Below are positions 1 to 7,881 of a stretch of 64,000 nt of DNA, in pieces; positions within the stretch are counted from its first letter, which is position 1; the number at the start of each line of letters is the position of its first letter. Position numbers and translations under genes: made by a program. The stretch covers positions 310,001-374,000 of the forward strand of contig JAJQGB010000004.1 of the NCBI GenBank assembly GCA_021200775.1, given 5' to 3'. The notes under the pieces are model-generated. The model did not search any database, had not been told where the DNA came from, and saw only the letters and a list, made by a program, of their open reading frames with translations. This stretch comes from Oscillospiraceae bacterium. Its GTDB lineage: Bacteria; Bacillota; Clostridia; Oscillospirales; Ruminococcaceae.

Positions 1-1
1 T

Positions 2-607
2 GAGTACTATTCGATTTCCGAAGATGAAAAGGGTAGCTACATCTTAAACGCAAAGGATCTCTGCATGATTGAGCATCTCGACAAGCTCGCAAAAGCAGGC
101 GTCACAAGCTTTAAGATCGAGGGCAGAGCAAAGTCGGCTTATTACGTTTCGGTTGTGACAAACGCTTATAAAAAAGCTAAGGAGATTCTTCTTGAAAATC
201 CCGACAATTACCAGCTTCCGGAATGGATTAAGGAAGAAGTCTTCAAGGTCTCGCATCGCAAGTATTGCACCGGATTCTACTTCGGGCACCCGAACGATTG
301 CCAGTACTACCAAACAAGCGGATACGAAAGAATCTGTGACATTGTGGCGGTTGTTGAGAGCTATGACAACGGAATGCTTCGGTGCTCTCAGAGAAACAGA
401 TTCTTTGAGGGCGACCAGCTGGAACTTCTTATTCCAGACAGTGCGCCGATAAAGTTCACAGCAAACGAAATCTATGACGAGCTCGGCGAACGTGTCCAGA
501 ATGCCAACAAAGCGACTATGAAGCTTTCAATTCCTTTCCGATTTGAAGTCCCTGCCGGCTCAATCATAAGAAAAGAAATTACGGGTGAAAGAGCAGAAAA
601 GATATAA
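2..607 (+). CDS. U32 family peptidase-like protein, 3' part
   Basis: The reading frame is open from base 2, so the gene begins upstream of the window and only its last roughly 200 codons are present. Just before the first internal ATG the frame reads YILNAKDLC, followed by MIEHLDKLAKAGVTSFKIEG. This is the signature of the U32 collagenase-like family (the YrrN/YrrO, RlhA and TrhP group), whose members act in RNA hydroxylation or are annotated as peptidases. The C-terminal part has the usual small beta domain (about GYERICDIVAVVES onward). The U32 Cys cluster is not obvious here. The stop is 24 bases before manA, so the two may be co-transcribed. The family call is firm, the exact substrate is not. 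Confidence 0.85.
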   Translation, partial: EYYSISEDEKGSYILNAKDLCMIEHLDKLAKAGVTSFKIEGRAKSAYYVSVVTNAYKKAKEILLENPDNYQLPEWIKEEVFKVSHRKYCTGFYFGHPNDCQYYQTSGYERICDIVAVVESYDNGMLRCSQRNRFFEGDQLELLIPDSAPIKFTANEIYDELGERVQNANKATMKLSIPFRFEVPAGSIIRKEITGERAEKI

Positions 608-631
608 AAACTATTAAAGGGTGTGTTATTT

Positions 632-1603
632 ATGGCTGAATCCAATTTCTATCCACTTATACTCAAAGCTCCACTGAAGGACTACATCTGGGGAGGAACC
701 AGACTAAAGACCGACTTTGGCTTTGAAAGTGAGCTTTCAAAGGTTGCAGAAGCCTGGGTTGTTTCCTGCCACAAGGACGGACCAAGCGTTGTATCAAACG
801 GCTGTCTCACAGGTAAAACTCTTGAAGAGGCTATAGAGATTATGGGAAACGATGCTTTAGGTGAAGCCTGCAAGGACTTTGACAGATTCCCGATTTTAGT
901 CAAGCTCATCGATGCCAAGAACAGACTGTCAATTCAGGTTCATCCGAGCGATGAGTACGCAAGAGCCAATGAAGGCGACAACGGCAAAACTGAGATGTGG
1001 TACGTCATCGACTGCGACGAGGGCGCACAGCTCGTCTATGGCTTCAAGAACAGCATTGACAGTGATGAATTCAGAGAAAGAATCGAGTCGAACACTCTTG
1101 ACGATGTTCTCAACTACGTCGACGTTCATAAGGGCGACATTTTCTTCATTCCTTCCGGAACTGTTCACGCAATAGGGAAGGGAATACTCATTGCAGAGAT
1201 TCAGCAGAATTCAAACGTGACGTATCGTGTATCCGACTACGGAAGGCTCGGAGCCGATGGCAAGCCGAGACAGCTCCACGTTGAAAAGGCAATTGCTGTT
1301 TCCAACACAAATCCGCCATCCAATCCATATGGAAATGTGGGAAAAGTACGAGTTTGCGGAGACTCAACGGTCCGTCACCTCGCAAAGTGCAAGTATTTCG
1401 ATGCAAATCTTATCACCCTTGACGGTGGCTATGAAATCAGGAATGATACAAGCTTTGTGTCTTTGGTTGTTATAGACGGCGAGGTTGAACTGAAATCCGA
1501 ACAGGGAAGCTTTAACCTCAAAAAAGGCGAGAGCGTATTTATTCCTTGCGGAATCAGCTTTACCTTGAAAGGCGCCGCCCAGATTCTCTCTGCATCCGTC
1601 TGA
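632..1603 (+). CDS. manA: Mannose-6-phosphate isomerase, class I
   Basis: A 323-residue cytosolic zinc enzyme interconverting mannose 6-phosphate and fructose 6-phosphate. The type I cupin metal site is visible: Q and H in IQVHPSDEYA, E in GKTEMWYVID and H in GTVHAIGKG. The short Bacillus-type length and the motif YRVSDYGR with QLHVEKA after it fit the Firmicute ManA/YvyI group. The ATG at 632 is preferred over the GTG at 623 because AAAGG at 616-620 sits at a proper distance only from the ATG. It follows the U32 gene closely and is followed by the ATPase gene, separated by a structured leader. Function is well supported by family motifs; the physiological role (mannose use or cell envelope sugars) is inferred. 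Confidence 0.93.
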   Translation: MAESNFYPLILKAPLKDYIWGGTRLKTDFGFESELSKVAEAWVVSCHKDGPSVVSNGCLTGKTLEEAIEIMGNDALGEACKDFDRFPILVKLIDAKNRLSIQVHPSDEYARANEGDNGKTEMWYVIDCDEGAQLVYGFKNSIDSDEFRERIESNTLDDVLNYVDVHKGDIFFIPSGTVHAIGKGILIAEIQQNSNVTYRVSDYGRLGADGKPRQLHVEKAIAVSNTNPPSNPYGNVGKVRVCGDSTVRHLAKCKYFDANLITLDGGYEIRNDTSFVSLVVIDGEVELKSEQGSFNLKKGESVFIPCGISFTLKGAAQILSASV

Positions 1604-1628
1604 ATTTAAAAACCAAAAAGTAACCCGA

Positions 1629-1684
1629 ATAAGCTGTCTTCCATACTATGCTAAAAGTAAAAAGCAAATGGAGGCATAGCTTAT
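1629..1684 (+). promoter_or_regulatory. Hairpin burying the ATPase gene ribosome binding site, with a sigma-K-like promoter
   Basis: Bases 1629-1644 can pair with 1668-1684, giving about 14 Watson-Crick pairs and two G-U pairs with one bulged C (1675) and a 23-base loop. The right arm contains GGAGG (1670-1674), the ribosome binding site for the ATG at 1685. The left arm overlaps CATACTATG (1642-1650), a good match to a sporulation -10 (CATAnnnTA). AACC at 1622-1625 lies 16 bases upstream, as in the sigma-K pattern mACm-N16-CATA. A transcript starting there would lack the left arm. The pairing is read directly; the promoter and the regulation are inference. Confidence 0.45.
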
Positions 1685-2779
1685 ATGGCTACTACTGAAT
1701 GTAATATCGATTTCAAAAAGACGTACTTCATGGGCTATTCAACGCCCACTGGCTTCACTACTCACTTACGAGATGACATTGAGTCGGGAGAATTCACTAC
1801 TTACATCATCAAAGGCGGTCCCGGAACGGGGAAGTCATCATTGATGAAGAAAATCGCTTCTGAAATTTCAGAGTTGGATGAGCCAGAGATTTACTACTGC
1901 TCATCCGACCCGAATTCTCTCGATGCGGTTTTGTTTGATAACCTGAAAGTTATAATAGCTGATGGAACAGCTCCGCATGTCATTGAACCGACATATCCCG
2001 GCGCAAGAGAAATCTTAGTCGACCTCGGCGAATGCTGGAACCTCGACTCGCTATCATCAAATAAAGATGGCATTATCGACGAAACAGACAGAAATCAGAA
2101 ATACCATGCGCTTGCTAAGAAATACCTGAGTGCGATAATATCCGTCAACGAGGATATTATGTCCATCGGCGACTCTGCACTTGATAGCACAAAGCTGGAT
2201 GCTTATCTCGAACGTCTTTCTGCAAGGCTCTTCCCAAAGAAAAGAGATTTTGAGAATAAGGGAAAAATCAGATTCAGGCAAATGACATCCTTCACGCCTG
2301 TAGGTGTTAAAACATTCACTAATCTCTTTGAACATCTGAATGTATACAAGATTGAGGATGAATGTTTTGCGGTGACAGATAATCTTCTTAAAAAGCTTGC
2401 AGAATATGCCTGCGATGCCGGCTATGATGTTCTGATAAGTAAAAACGTATTCCTGTCCGGAATCGTGTATCAGCATATGATTATCCCAGAAATAGAGACA
2501 GCATTTGTTTCCGGAGTTCCAGATGGAATCACCGGCGGCACCAAGATTAACTCGATGAGATTCTATGATAAGGATATTCTCAGAGATAAGCACAAGAGGC
2601 TTATGTTTGACGAAGGCATCGTAAAAGAACTTACAGGCGAAATGGTTTCCGCCCTGCAAACAGCAAAAGAAATTCATGATGAGCTTGAAAGCTACTATAT
2701 CAGGGCTATGGATTTCAATAAAGTAAACCTGACTTGCGAAAGGTTGATAAAGCGAATCAGAGCTAATGCTGAAAATTGA
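1685..2779 (+). CDS. P-loop ATPase of the PRK06851 family
   Basis: A 364-residue protein with a Walker A motif GGPGTGKSS at residues 44-52. A stretch follows (YYCSSDPNSLDAVLF, then DGTAPHVIEP and a YPGAREILVDLGECW-like segment) that I recognise from an uncharacterised Firmicute ATPase family usually labelled PRK06851. The second half (about 200-364) carries no further motif I can name; in the family it is often a degenerate repeat of the first. No signal peptide or membrane segment is seen, so it should be cytosolic. No function is known. The ATG at 1685 has a strong GGAGG at 1670-1674, but that site lies in a stable hairpin. Candidate sporulation promoter elements precede it, so a role in late sporulation is possible but unproven. 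Confidence 0.7.
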   Translation: MATTECNIDFKKTYFMGYSTPTGFTTHLRDDIESGEFTTYIIKGGPGTGKSSLMKKIASEISELDEPEIYYCSSDPNSLDAVLFDNLKVIIADGTAPHVIEPTYPGAREILVDLGECWNLDSLSSNKDGIIDETDRNQKYHALAKKYLSAIISVNEDIMSIGDSALDSTKLDAYLERLSARLFPKKRDFENKGKIRFRQMTSFTPVGVKTFTNLFEHLNVYKIEDECFAVTDNLLKKLAEYACDAGYDVLISKNVFLSGIVYQHMIIPEIETAFVSGVPDGITGGTKINSMRFYDKDILRDKHKRLMFDEGIVKELTGEMVSALQTAKEIHDELESYYIRAMDFNKVNLTCERLIKRIRANAEN

Positions 2780-2846
2780 AATACTCAAAAGTAGATATCT
2801 GTGCAAAATTACAGCAAATTATCCCACTTCTTTCACATTGCGCTAC

Positions 2847-2875
2847 TTGATTTTTATTGGGTTTTAAGGTATAAT
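2847..2875 (+). promoter_or_regulatory. Sigma-A-type promoter for the Gly/Pro-rich gene
   Basis: TTGATT at 2847-2852 and a perfect TATAAT at 2870-2875 are separated by exactly 17 bases. The ATG of the small gene lies 65 bases further on. The elements are seen directly; activity is inferred. Confidence 0.7.
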
Positions 2876-2939
2876 AATATCAAGGCAGTTTGCCGGACTT
2901 GATTTAATTCAAGCACTATGTAAGAAAGGAGTGATCGGA

Positions 2940-3191
2940 ATGCCCGGACCAGGTGGACCAGGAGGCGGTCGCGGACCCGGAGGACCCGGTGGTGGCTTCG
3001 GAGGCGGACCAAGAGGCGGAATGGGACCAAGAGGTGGCATGATGCCCCCGCCGAGAAGAAGACCTATGAGACGTGGCTGCGGCGGCTGTTGCATGCCTTA
3101 TGTCATGAGCGTTGTCGGTGCGATTACCGCTCTTACGTTAGGCACGGCAGTTGGCGTAAAGTCAGCAGGGAAGAAGAAAGAGCAGAAGTAA
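2940..3191 (+). CDS. Gly/Pro/Arg-rich small protein with C-terminal hydrophobic segment
   Basis: An 83-residue protein of unknown function. Residues 1-33 are almost only Gly, Pro, Arg, Met and Phe in GPGG/GGPRGG-like repeats. Then comes a basic patch (PPPRRRPMRR), a Cys-rich turn GCGGCC, a hydrophobic segment (about YVMSVVGAITALTLGTAVG, long enough to cross a membrane) and a Lys-rich end KKKEQK. The ATG at 2940 is chosen over the GTG at 2931 because AAGGAG (2926-2931) is 8 bases before the ATG and overlaps the GTG. It has its own promoter and terminator, so it is a single-gene unit. The composition recalls spore coat or RNA-binding Gly/Arg-rich peptides, but no homology is claimed. G-rich codons make the region unlike its neighbours. 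Confidence 0.75.
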   Translation: MPGPGGPGGGRGPGGPGGGFGGGPRGGMGPRGGMMPPPRRRPMRRGCGGCCMPYVMSVVGAITALTLGTAVGVKSAGKKKEQK

Positions 3192-3215
3192 TACTGCTTT
3201 GACAACTAACCGAAT

Positions 3216-3252
3216 AAAAAAATCCTCAAGCTTAAAAACTTGGGGATTTTTT
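3216..3252 (+). terminator. Intrinsic terminator after the Gly/Pro-rich gene
   Basis: AATCCTCAAG (3221-3230) pairs with CTTGGGGATT (3239-3248) around an 8-base loop, with one G-U pair, and is followed by a run of T to 3252. The A-run on the left flank means it could also work for the convergent recombinase gene. Confidence 0.8.
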
Positions 3253-3281
3253 ATGCGTCACAATATACGTAGGTTAAATAA

Positions 3282-4355
3282 TTAATTATTAGTAGGCGAG
3301 TTATCAGAATCATCCTGCTTCTCGGGAGGCTTTCCTGCATTTCCGTTTGCCTTCATATCTGCAAGAGGAGAGCTTTCGACGGCGGTTTTTCTGTCCTTAT
3401 TCGATAAGTGAGTGTAGATTTCGGTTGTAGCCACGCTGACGTGTCCCAGAACGTCCTTCAAAACTATCGGATCAACGTCGCCGTATTCGTACATAAGCGT
3501 TGCCGCAGTATGCCTGAGTTTATGCGGAGAAATTCCAAGATTTCCGAGACCGGCATTTTTAAGCTGGTCTTCGACAATGCGCTGGATTCTGCGGGTTGAC
3601 AAACGGCGATGGTCGCTTCTGTGCAACGATAAAAAGATGGCATCAGGGTCGGTCTTTGACTCTGGTCTCGTTTTCAAATATGCGTTTAGCGAAGCTATGC
3701 AGGCGTCATTGAGATATACAATCCGTTCCTTCTGACCTTTGCCGAAAACTCTTAGCGTTCTGGCGCTTTCACTGTAATCACCGATATCCAATCCCGCAAG
3801 CTCACTGAGCCGCAAGCCACAATTAAGGAATATCGTCAGTATGCAGTAATCCCTGAGATAATTCTCGCTCTTAACGTCGTCTAAAAGCTCCTTGCTTTGG
3901 TCGAGTTCGAGGTACTTTGGGAGTTGTTTTTCTGGCTTAGGGTGTTCAAGTTTTTCAAGAGGATTTGTTTCTAGCCTATATGGTTCTGGAGATCTATATG
4001 TCGATAAAAACTCATAAAACTTGCGAAGAGACGATGTCTTTCTTGCTCGCGTTTTGTTTGAATTCTGTCGTACATCTATAAGATAGTTCATATACTCGTA
4101 AGCGTCCATCATAGTAAAATCTCCGACATAAGAAAAAGGAACATCTTTAATATGTATTTTTTCAAAAGGTGTTTCTTCGAGATTGACATCACTATGCTTG
4201 ACAGCAACCAGGTATCTTAAAAAAGTACGGATATCAACATAGTAAGCTTCAACAGTTCGATCGGTTCGACCTACTATAGAGCCAACATACGTAAGGTATC
4301 CACTTAGATACAACGGGCAGTCATTTCTGTATTCTTCACGCACAATAAACACCAC
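3282..4355 (-). CDS. Tyrosine recombinase, XerC/XerD-like
   Basis: A 357-residue site-specific recombinase with an N-terminal SAM-like core-binding domain (about 10-120) and a C-terminal catalytic domain (about 145-320). All six catalytic positions are visible: R182 in GLRLSEL, K206 in GKGQKER, H278 and R281 in HKLRHT, H305 in LGH and the nucleophile Y314 in IYTH. It is longer than a standard Xer protein (about 300) because of an extra hydrophilic tail of about 35 residues. The start is uncertain: GTG at 4355 or 4352 is used, and no good ribosome binding site is seen. It stands alone, not next to integrase accessory genes or att-like repeats. A chromosome dimer resolvase or an orphan recombinase are both possible. 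Confidence 0.88.
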   Translation of the reverse strand: MVFIVREEYRNDCPLYLSGYLTYVGSIVGRTDRTVEAYYVDIRTFLRYLVAVKHSDVNLEETPFEKIHIKDVPFSYVGDFTMMDAYEYMNYLIDVRQNSNKTRARKTSSLRKFYEFLSTYRSPEPYRLETNPLEKLEHPKPEKQLPKYLELDQSKELLDDVKSENYLRDYCILTIFLNCGLRLSELAGLDIGDYSESARTLRVFGKGQKERIVYLNDACIASLNAYLKTRPESKTDPDAIFLSLHRSDHRRLSTRRIQRIVEDQLKNAGLGNLGISPHKLRHTAATLMYEYGDVDPIVLKDVLGHVSVATTEIYTHLSNKDRKTAVESSPLADMKANGNAGKPPEKQDDSDNSPTNN

Positions 4356-4396
4356 ACTTATAAAAACCGGCTCAAAAGCCGTATTTTCTGTCCCCT

Positions 4397-4428
4397 GATG
4401 TGCGTTAAATTTTTATTTAACGCACATC
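4397..4428. repeat. Perfect 14-bp inverted repeat with TTTT loop
   Basis: Bases 4397-4410 (GATGTGCGTTAAAT) are an exact inverted copy of 4415-4428, separated only by TTTT. It lies about 40 bases upstream of the recombinase start, has no T-run outside the stem, and so does not look like an ordinary terminator. It could be an operator, a recombinase binding site or a terminator variant. The remaining gap (4356-4569) holds this element and the two hairpins listed next. Confidence 0.75.
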
Positions 4429-4468
4429 GCCATATATTTTATTCTGCACTTATCAAAATGCTTGGCTT

Positions 4469-4491
4469 CCGGAGTTCATACTAAACTCCGG
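4469..4491. repeat. 8-bp perfect hairpin
   Basis: CCGGAGTT (4469-4476) and AACTCCGG (4484-4491) form a perfect stem with a 7-base loop. It sits just past the mutS2 terminator in the direction of mutS2 transcription, possibly as a second stop or part of the recombinase leader. Confidence 0.6.
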
Positions 4492-4493
4492 GT

Positions 4494-4519
4494 AAAAACA
4501 GGCACTTCCCCGAAGCCTG
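4494..4519 (-). terminator. Terminator after mutS2
   Basis: On the minus strand CAGGCTTC...GAAGTGCCTG folds into a stem with a small bulge and is followed by TTTTT (plus-strand A-run 4494-4498). It lies 51 bases after the mutS2 stop. Confidence 0.6.
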
Positions 4520-4569
4520 CTGTTTTCTAGCGGAAGGCTTCAGGTACCTAGTCACTGACCACTGACAAC

Positions 4570-6963
4570 TCACTTCAGCTCAACAACCGTAACTCCGTCT
4601 TCACCTTCGCCGTAGACACCTTTTCTTAAAGACTCAACCGAAGGATGCTTCCTCAGATGATTTCTGACGGCAGTCTTCAAAGCTCCGGTGCCTTTGCCAT
4701 GGATTATCATAACGGTTTTGTTGCCACTCATTATAGCTTTGTCAATAAATGAGTCGAGCTCATATAGTCCCTCGTCTACCGTGTAACCACGGATATCAAG
4801 CTCAGTCTCGGCTTTTCTCGTAGCACGGCTCTCAGTAGAATTACTGACACTTCCCTGTTGCTTCTTCTTTATTGCTTTATTATTAAAAGTAACTTCTTTT
4901 TCTGCAAGCCTAAGTAGTGAGACATGAACCTTCGTCTTCATGATTCCCATCTGAACGACGCAGTTGCCGGAAGCATCCGGAAGCGACATAAGAATCCCCG
5001 TCTTATTTCCATCTCTTATGATTACATCGTCGCCCTTTTTGAAAGGTCTCGGAGGTACATAGTCCTCATCAGACAGCTCTCCAAGCTTTGAAGCCTCGTT
5101 GTACATGCTGTCGATTTCGGATTTATACTTTTCCCTTTCCTGCTGGACTTTTTGAGAAAAATCTTCCTTGTCCTTCGACTTTTTAATCTCTTCGAGCTCG
5201 TTCATAAGCCTGCGGGACTGCATGTTGACCCGCTCGACCAGTTCCCTAGCTTCTTTCTTAACCTTACTGAGTTCCTTATCCTTTTCAGACTGGTATTTTT
5301 CGTGCTCGGTTCTTAGCTCATCACGAAGAATCCGAACTTCGCCTTCGTACTTTTCTACAAGAGCCGCTTTTTCTTCGTATTCCTGACGGGCGGCTTCGAG
5401 ACGTTCGATTGTATCTTCAAACTTCTGAGACTCTGCGGACATGAGTCCTTCGGCTCTTTGAATGATTCCGTCGTCAATTCCCAAACGCTTGGAAATCGCA
5501 AAAGCATTCGACTTTCCGGGTGAACCGATTATCAGTCTATAGGTCGGTTGCAAAGTCTTGATGTCAAATTCGCAGGAAGCATTCTCAACGCCTTCGGTTT
5601 CGAGAGCATACATCTTAAGCTCTTGGTAATGCGTGGTTGTAACAAGCTTCGCCCCGGTCATCTTGATTCTCTCAATAATTGCAACAGCAAGAGCCGCACC
5701 TTCAACCGGGTCAGTTCCCGAGCCAAGCTCGTCTATAAGTACCAGAGAACTGTAGCTGACTCTGTTCAGAATGTCGACAATATCTGTCATATGGGACGAG
5801 AAGGTTGAAAGGCTTTCCTCGATTGACTGCTTGTCGCCGATATCAACCAAGATGTCGCTGAAAACGGTTATCTTGCTTCCGTCGGAAACAGGAATCAGAA
5901 GCCCACACATCGTCATAAGTGTCAGAAGCCCTACTGTTTTTAAAATAACAGTCTTACCGCCGGTATTCGGACCCGTGATAATCAGTGTGTCATAACCGTT
6001 TCCGATAGAAAAGTCAATTGGAACAACTCTGTCCTTATCGATAAGCGGATGGCGTGCCTTTTTCAGAATAATCTCGCCGTCATCAGAAATAGCCGGCATT
6101 GAAGCTGACATCTTTGCACCCAAATTGGATTTCGCAAAGTACAAATCAAGCGTTACAGCGGCATTATAGTCGGAAATAAGCTGTTCCGCAAAAGCCGCAC
6201 AGTCGCTCGAAAGCTCCGCAATGATTCTGTTAATCTCATCCTGCTCCTTGCCTTTGAGGATTCTGATTTCGTTGTTCGCTTCGACTACTGCCATCGGCTC
6301 GATAAAGTAGGTCTGCCCACTTGCAGATGTATCATGAACAAGTCCGGGAATACTATTTTTAGCCTCGGATTTAACCGGTAAAACGTATCTTCCGTCACGC
6401 ATGGTTATGATGTTTTCCTGAAGATGTACCTGTGTATCGGAAGACTTAATCATCCTGTCAAGAGTATCTCTGATTTTAGAGCCGGCTGAAAGAATCTTTC
6501 TTCTTATCGAAGCAAGTTCGGGACTCGCAGTGTCTGCAATCTCTTCTTCACTGACAACCGCATTTGTAATTTTATAGTTGAGCTCTCTATTTGAGAATAA
6601 GCACTCAAAAAGATAGTCAAGACTGAGTTCTTCATCGGAAAACTGCTGTCTCCATGATAAAAGCATTTCAGTCTGGGACAACATTCTTGAAACGTCCAGA
6701 AGTTCTCTAAGCGAAAGCGTGGCTCCACTCTGGGCTCTCTTTGCGATAACTGAAATATCCGGAAAATTTATAAAACTGGGACTTCCGAATCTCACGGAAG
6801 CGTTAAAAGCATCGAAGGTCTTTTTTACCTCGGTTCTGACAACTTCCAAGTCTGTAGAGGGCTCAATTTCGAGTGCCATATCTTTAGAGGCGTCGTTTGA
6901 ACATTCTTCCGACAGCATTTCGAGAATTTTATGTAATTCAAGTGTTTTGTATTCTTCTCTCAT
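4570..6963 (-). CDS. mutS2: MutS2 family ATPase/endonuclease
   Basis: A 797-residue MutS paralogue. The MutS-type ATPase has Walker A GPNTGGKT (331-338), Walker B with DELGSGTDP and the TTHYQELK signature. A long coiled coil of charged residues follows (about 510-640), then a linker domain and a C-terminal Smr domain with LDIRG, HGKGTGAL and a final GVTVVEL. There is no N-terminal mismatch-recognition domain, as expected for MutS2. Family roles are suppression of homologous recombination and, in Bacillus, rescue of collided ribosomes. The start overlaps the recO stop by one base (TAATG), indicating translational coupling. Length and motifs are normal. Confidence 0.95.
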   Translation of the reverse strand: MREEYKTLELHKILEMLSEECSNDASKDMALEIEPSTDLEVVRTEVKKTFDAFNASVRFGSPSFINFPDISVIAKRAQSGATLSLRELLDVSRMLSQTEMLLSWRQQFSDEELSLDYLFECLFSNRELNYKITNAVVSEEEIADTASPELASIRRKILSAGSKIRDTLDRMIKSSDTQVHLQENIITMRDGRYVLPVKSEAKNSIPGLVHDTSASGQTYFIEPMAVVEANNEIRILKGKEQDEINRIIAELSSDCAAFAEQLISDYNAAVTLDLYFAKSNLGAKMSASMPAISDDGEIILKKARHPLIDKDRVVPIDFSIGNGYDTLIITGPNTGGKTVILKTVGLLTLMTMCGLLIPVSDGSKITVFSDILVDIGDKQSIEESLSTFSSHMTDIVDILNRVSYSSLVLIDELGSGTDPVEGAALAVAIIERIKMTGAKLVTTTHYQELKMYALETEGVENASCEFDIKTLQPTYRLIIGSPGKSNAFAISKRLGIDDGIIQRAEGLMSAESQKFEDTIERLEAARQEYEEKAALVEKYEGEVRILRDELRTEHEKYQSEKDKELSKVKKEARELVERVNMQSRRLMNELEEIKKSKDKEDFSQKVQQEREKYKSEIDSMYNEASKLGELSDEDYVPPRPFKKGDDVIIRDGNKTGILMSLPDASGNCVVQMGIMKTKVHVSLLRLAEKEVTFNNKAIKKKQQGSVSNSTESRATRKAETELDIRGYTVDEGLYELDSFIDKAIMSGNKTVMIIHGKGTGALKTAVRNHLRKHPSVESLRKGVYGEGEDGVTVVELK

Positions 6964-7730
6964 TATTTTTCACCCATATCGATTTTTTGAAGGGATTTGT
7001 AAAAGTCAAGCGTCTGAAAGCTGTGCCCAAGCTGAAGCTCGGCGTATCTCTCGGTTATGTTAGAGAGCACGGGCAGATACTCGTCAGGAATTCTGAAGCT
7101 GAAAATCCTTTCCTGCTCGGAAAGAGCTATATGCCTTATCGCATGAAGCGTTGTCATATCGACAATCTCGCAAACGCTTAAATCTCTTTTGCCGCAACAA
7201 TTCTCGCAGTAGAGCTTACCCTCACTCAAATCGAACTGCATCTGAACATCGGAGTATTTATAGCACTTACAGCAACCAATTAAATTCGGAGTCAGTCCGA
7301 TTTCGCAAAGAAGCCGTAGCTCAAATACGGATTTAATCAGCGTTTCGCTCTTCTCCCCTATCGACAGGAAATGCAGGGCATTCAACATGAGTCTCAGCAC
7401 TTCCCCACTCGGCTGTTCACTGACGCATGTATAGAGAATCATCTCGCAAAAGTAGCTTGCAAGAGAAAATCTCGAAACATCCAGCCTGATATCATAAAAA
7501 AGCCTTATCGGTTCCGCAGAATTCAGGATATATCCGCCGTTCTTGCCTTCAGAAAAGCAAAAATTGGCATAGCAAAAGGTCTGTGAAACAGAAGCATTTT
7601 TGGCATTTTGCTTCTTCACGCCACGGGCATATACGTCGAGTAAACCGTTTGAGTCGGTAAGTATACTTAAGAACTTGTCATTATCTCCGTATGGTCGTTC
7701 CCTTATTACAAGACCTTTCACTGTCAACAT
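6963..7730 (-). CDS. recO: DNA repair protein RecO
   Basis: A 255-residue RecO: N-terminal OB-fold beginning LTVKGLVIRERPYGDNDKF, a helical middle and a zinc-binding C4 site, here CCKC (about 151-154) with CENCC further on. RecO helps load RecA by annealing and by displacing SSB with RecR. The 5' end overlaps the short yqzL gene (their frames differ) and the 3' end overlaps mutS2 by one base, so all three look co-translated. The era-yqzL-recO order is the one found in Bacillus, which strengthens the call. Confidence 0.93.
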   Translation of the reverse strand: MLTVKGLVIRERPYGDNDKFLSILTDSNGLLDVYARGVKKQNAKNASVSQTFCYANFCFSEGKNGGYILNSAEPIRLFYDIRLDVSRFSLASYFCEMILYTCVSEQPSGEVLRLMLNALHFLSIGEKSETLIKSVFELRLLCEIGLTPNLIGCCKCYKYSDVQMQFDLSEGKLYCENCCGKRDLSVCEIVDMTTLHAIRHIALSEQERIFSFRIPDEYLPVLSNITERYAELQLGHSFQTLDFYKSLQKIDMGEK

Positions 7731-7821
7731 TTTTATTTCCGCCTTGCATCAGTTTGTGTTTGTATATTAAGTAGTCGGCAATCTTGCCGCTAGAATAAAA
7801 TATCTGCCAAAGCTTGTCCAT
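7681..7821 (-). CDS. yqzL: YqzL-like small protein overlapping recO
   Basis: A 46-codon frame starting at ATG 7821 and ending at TAA 7681, inside the 5' end of recO. The first 25 residues, MDKLWQIFYSSGKIADYLIY plus KHKLM, resemble the YqzL family pattern (W-K-x-F-x-x-T/S-G-x-I-x-x-Y-L-x-x-K), and position between era and recO is the same as in Bacillus subtilis. AGGTG sits 7 bases before the ATG. The last 16 codons overlap recO in another frame. The function of YqzL is unknown. The gene fills what would otherwise be a 150-base gap. The assignment rests on remembered family pattern and synteny. Confidence 0.68.
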   Translation of the reverse strand: MDKLWQIFYSSGKIADYLIYKHKLMQGGNKNVDSERSCNKGTTIRR

Positions 7822-7881
7822 TCAATCACCTGCCGCTTGTCTTATGATTGACAAGCGAATGGGGATTTATGAATGGTAAAA

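Noticed and set aside
2057..2806. 249-codon open frame on the minus strand
   Set aside because: Lies fully opposite the ATPase gene, has no ribosome site or known motif, and reads as an antisense shadow.
4397..4428. dif site for the recombinase
   Set aside because: Length and arm layout differ from a standard dif; kept only as an unexplained palindrome.
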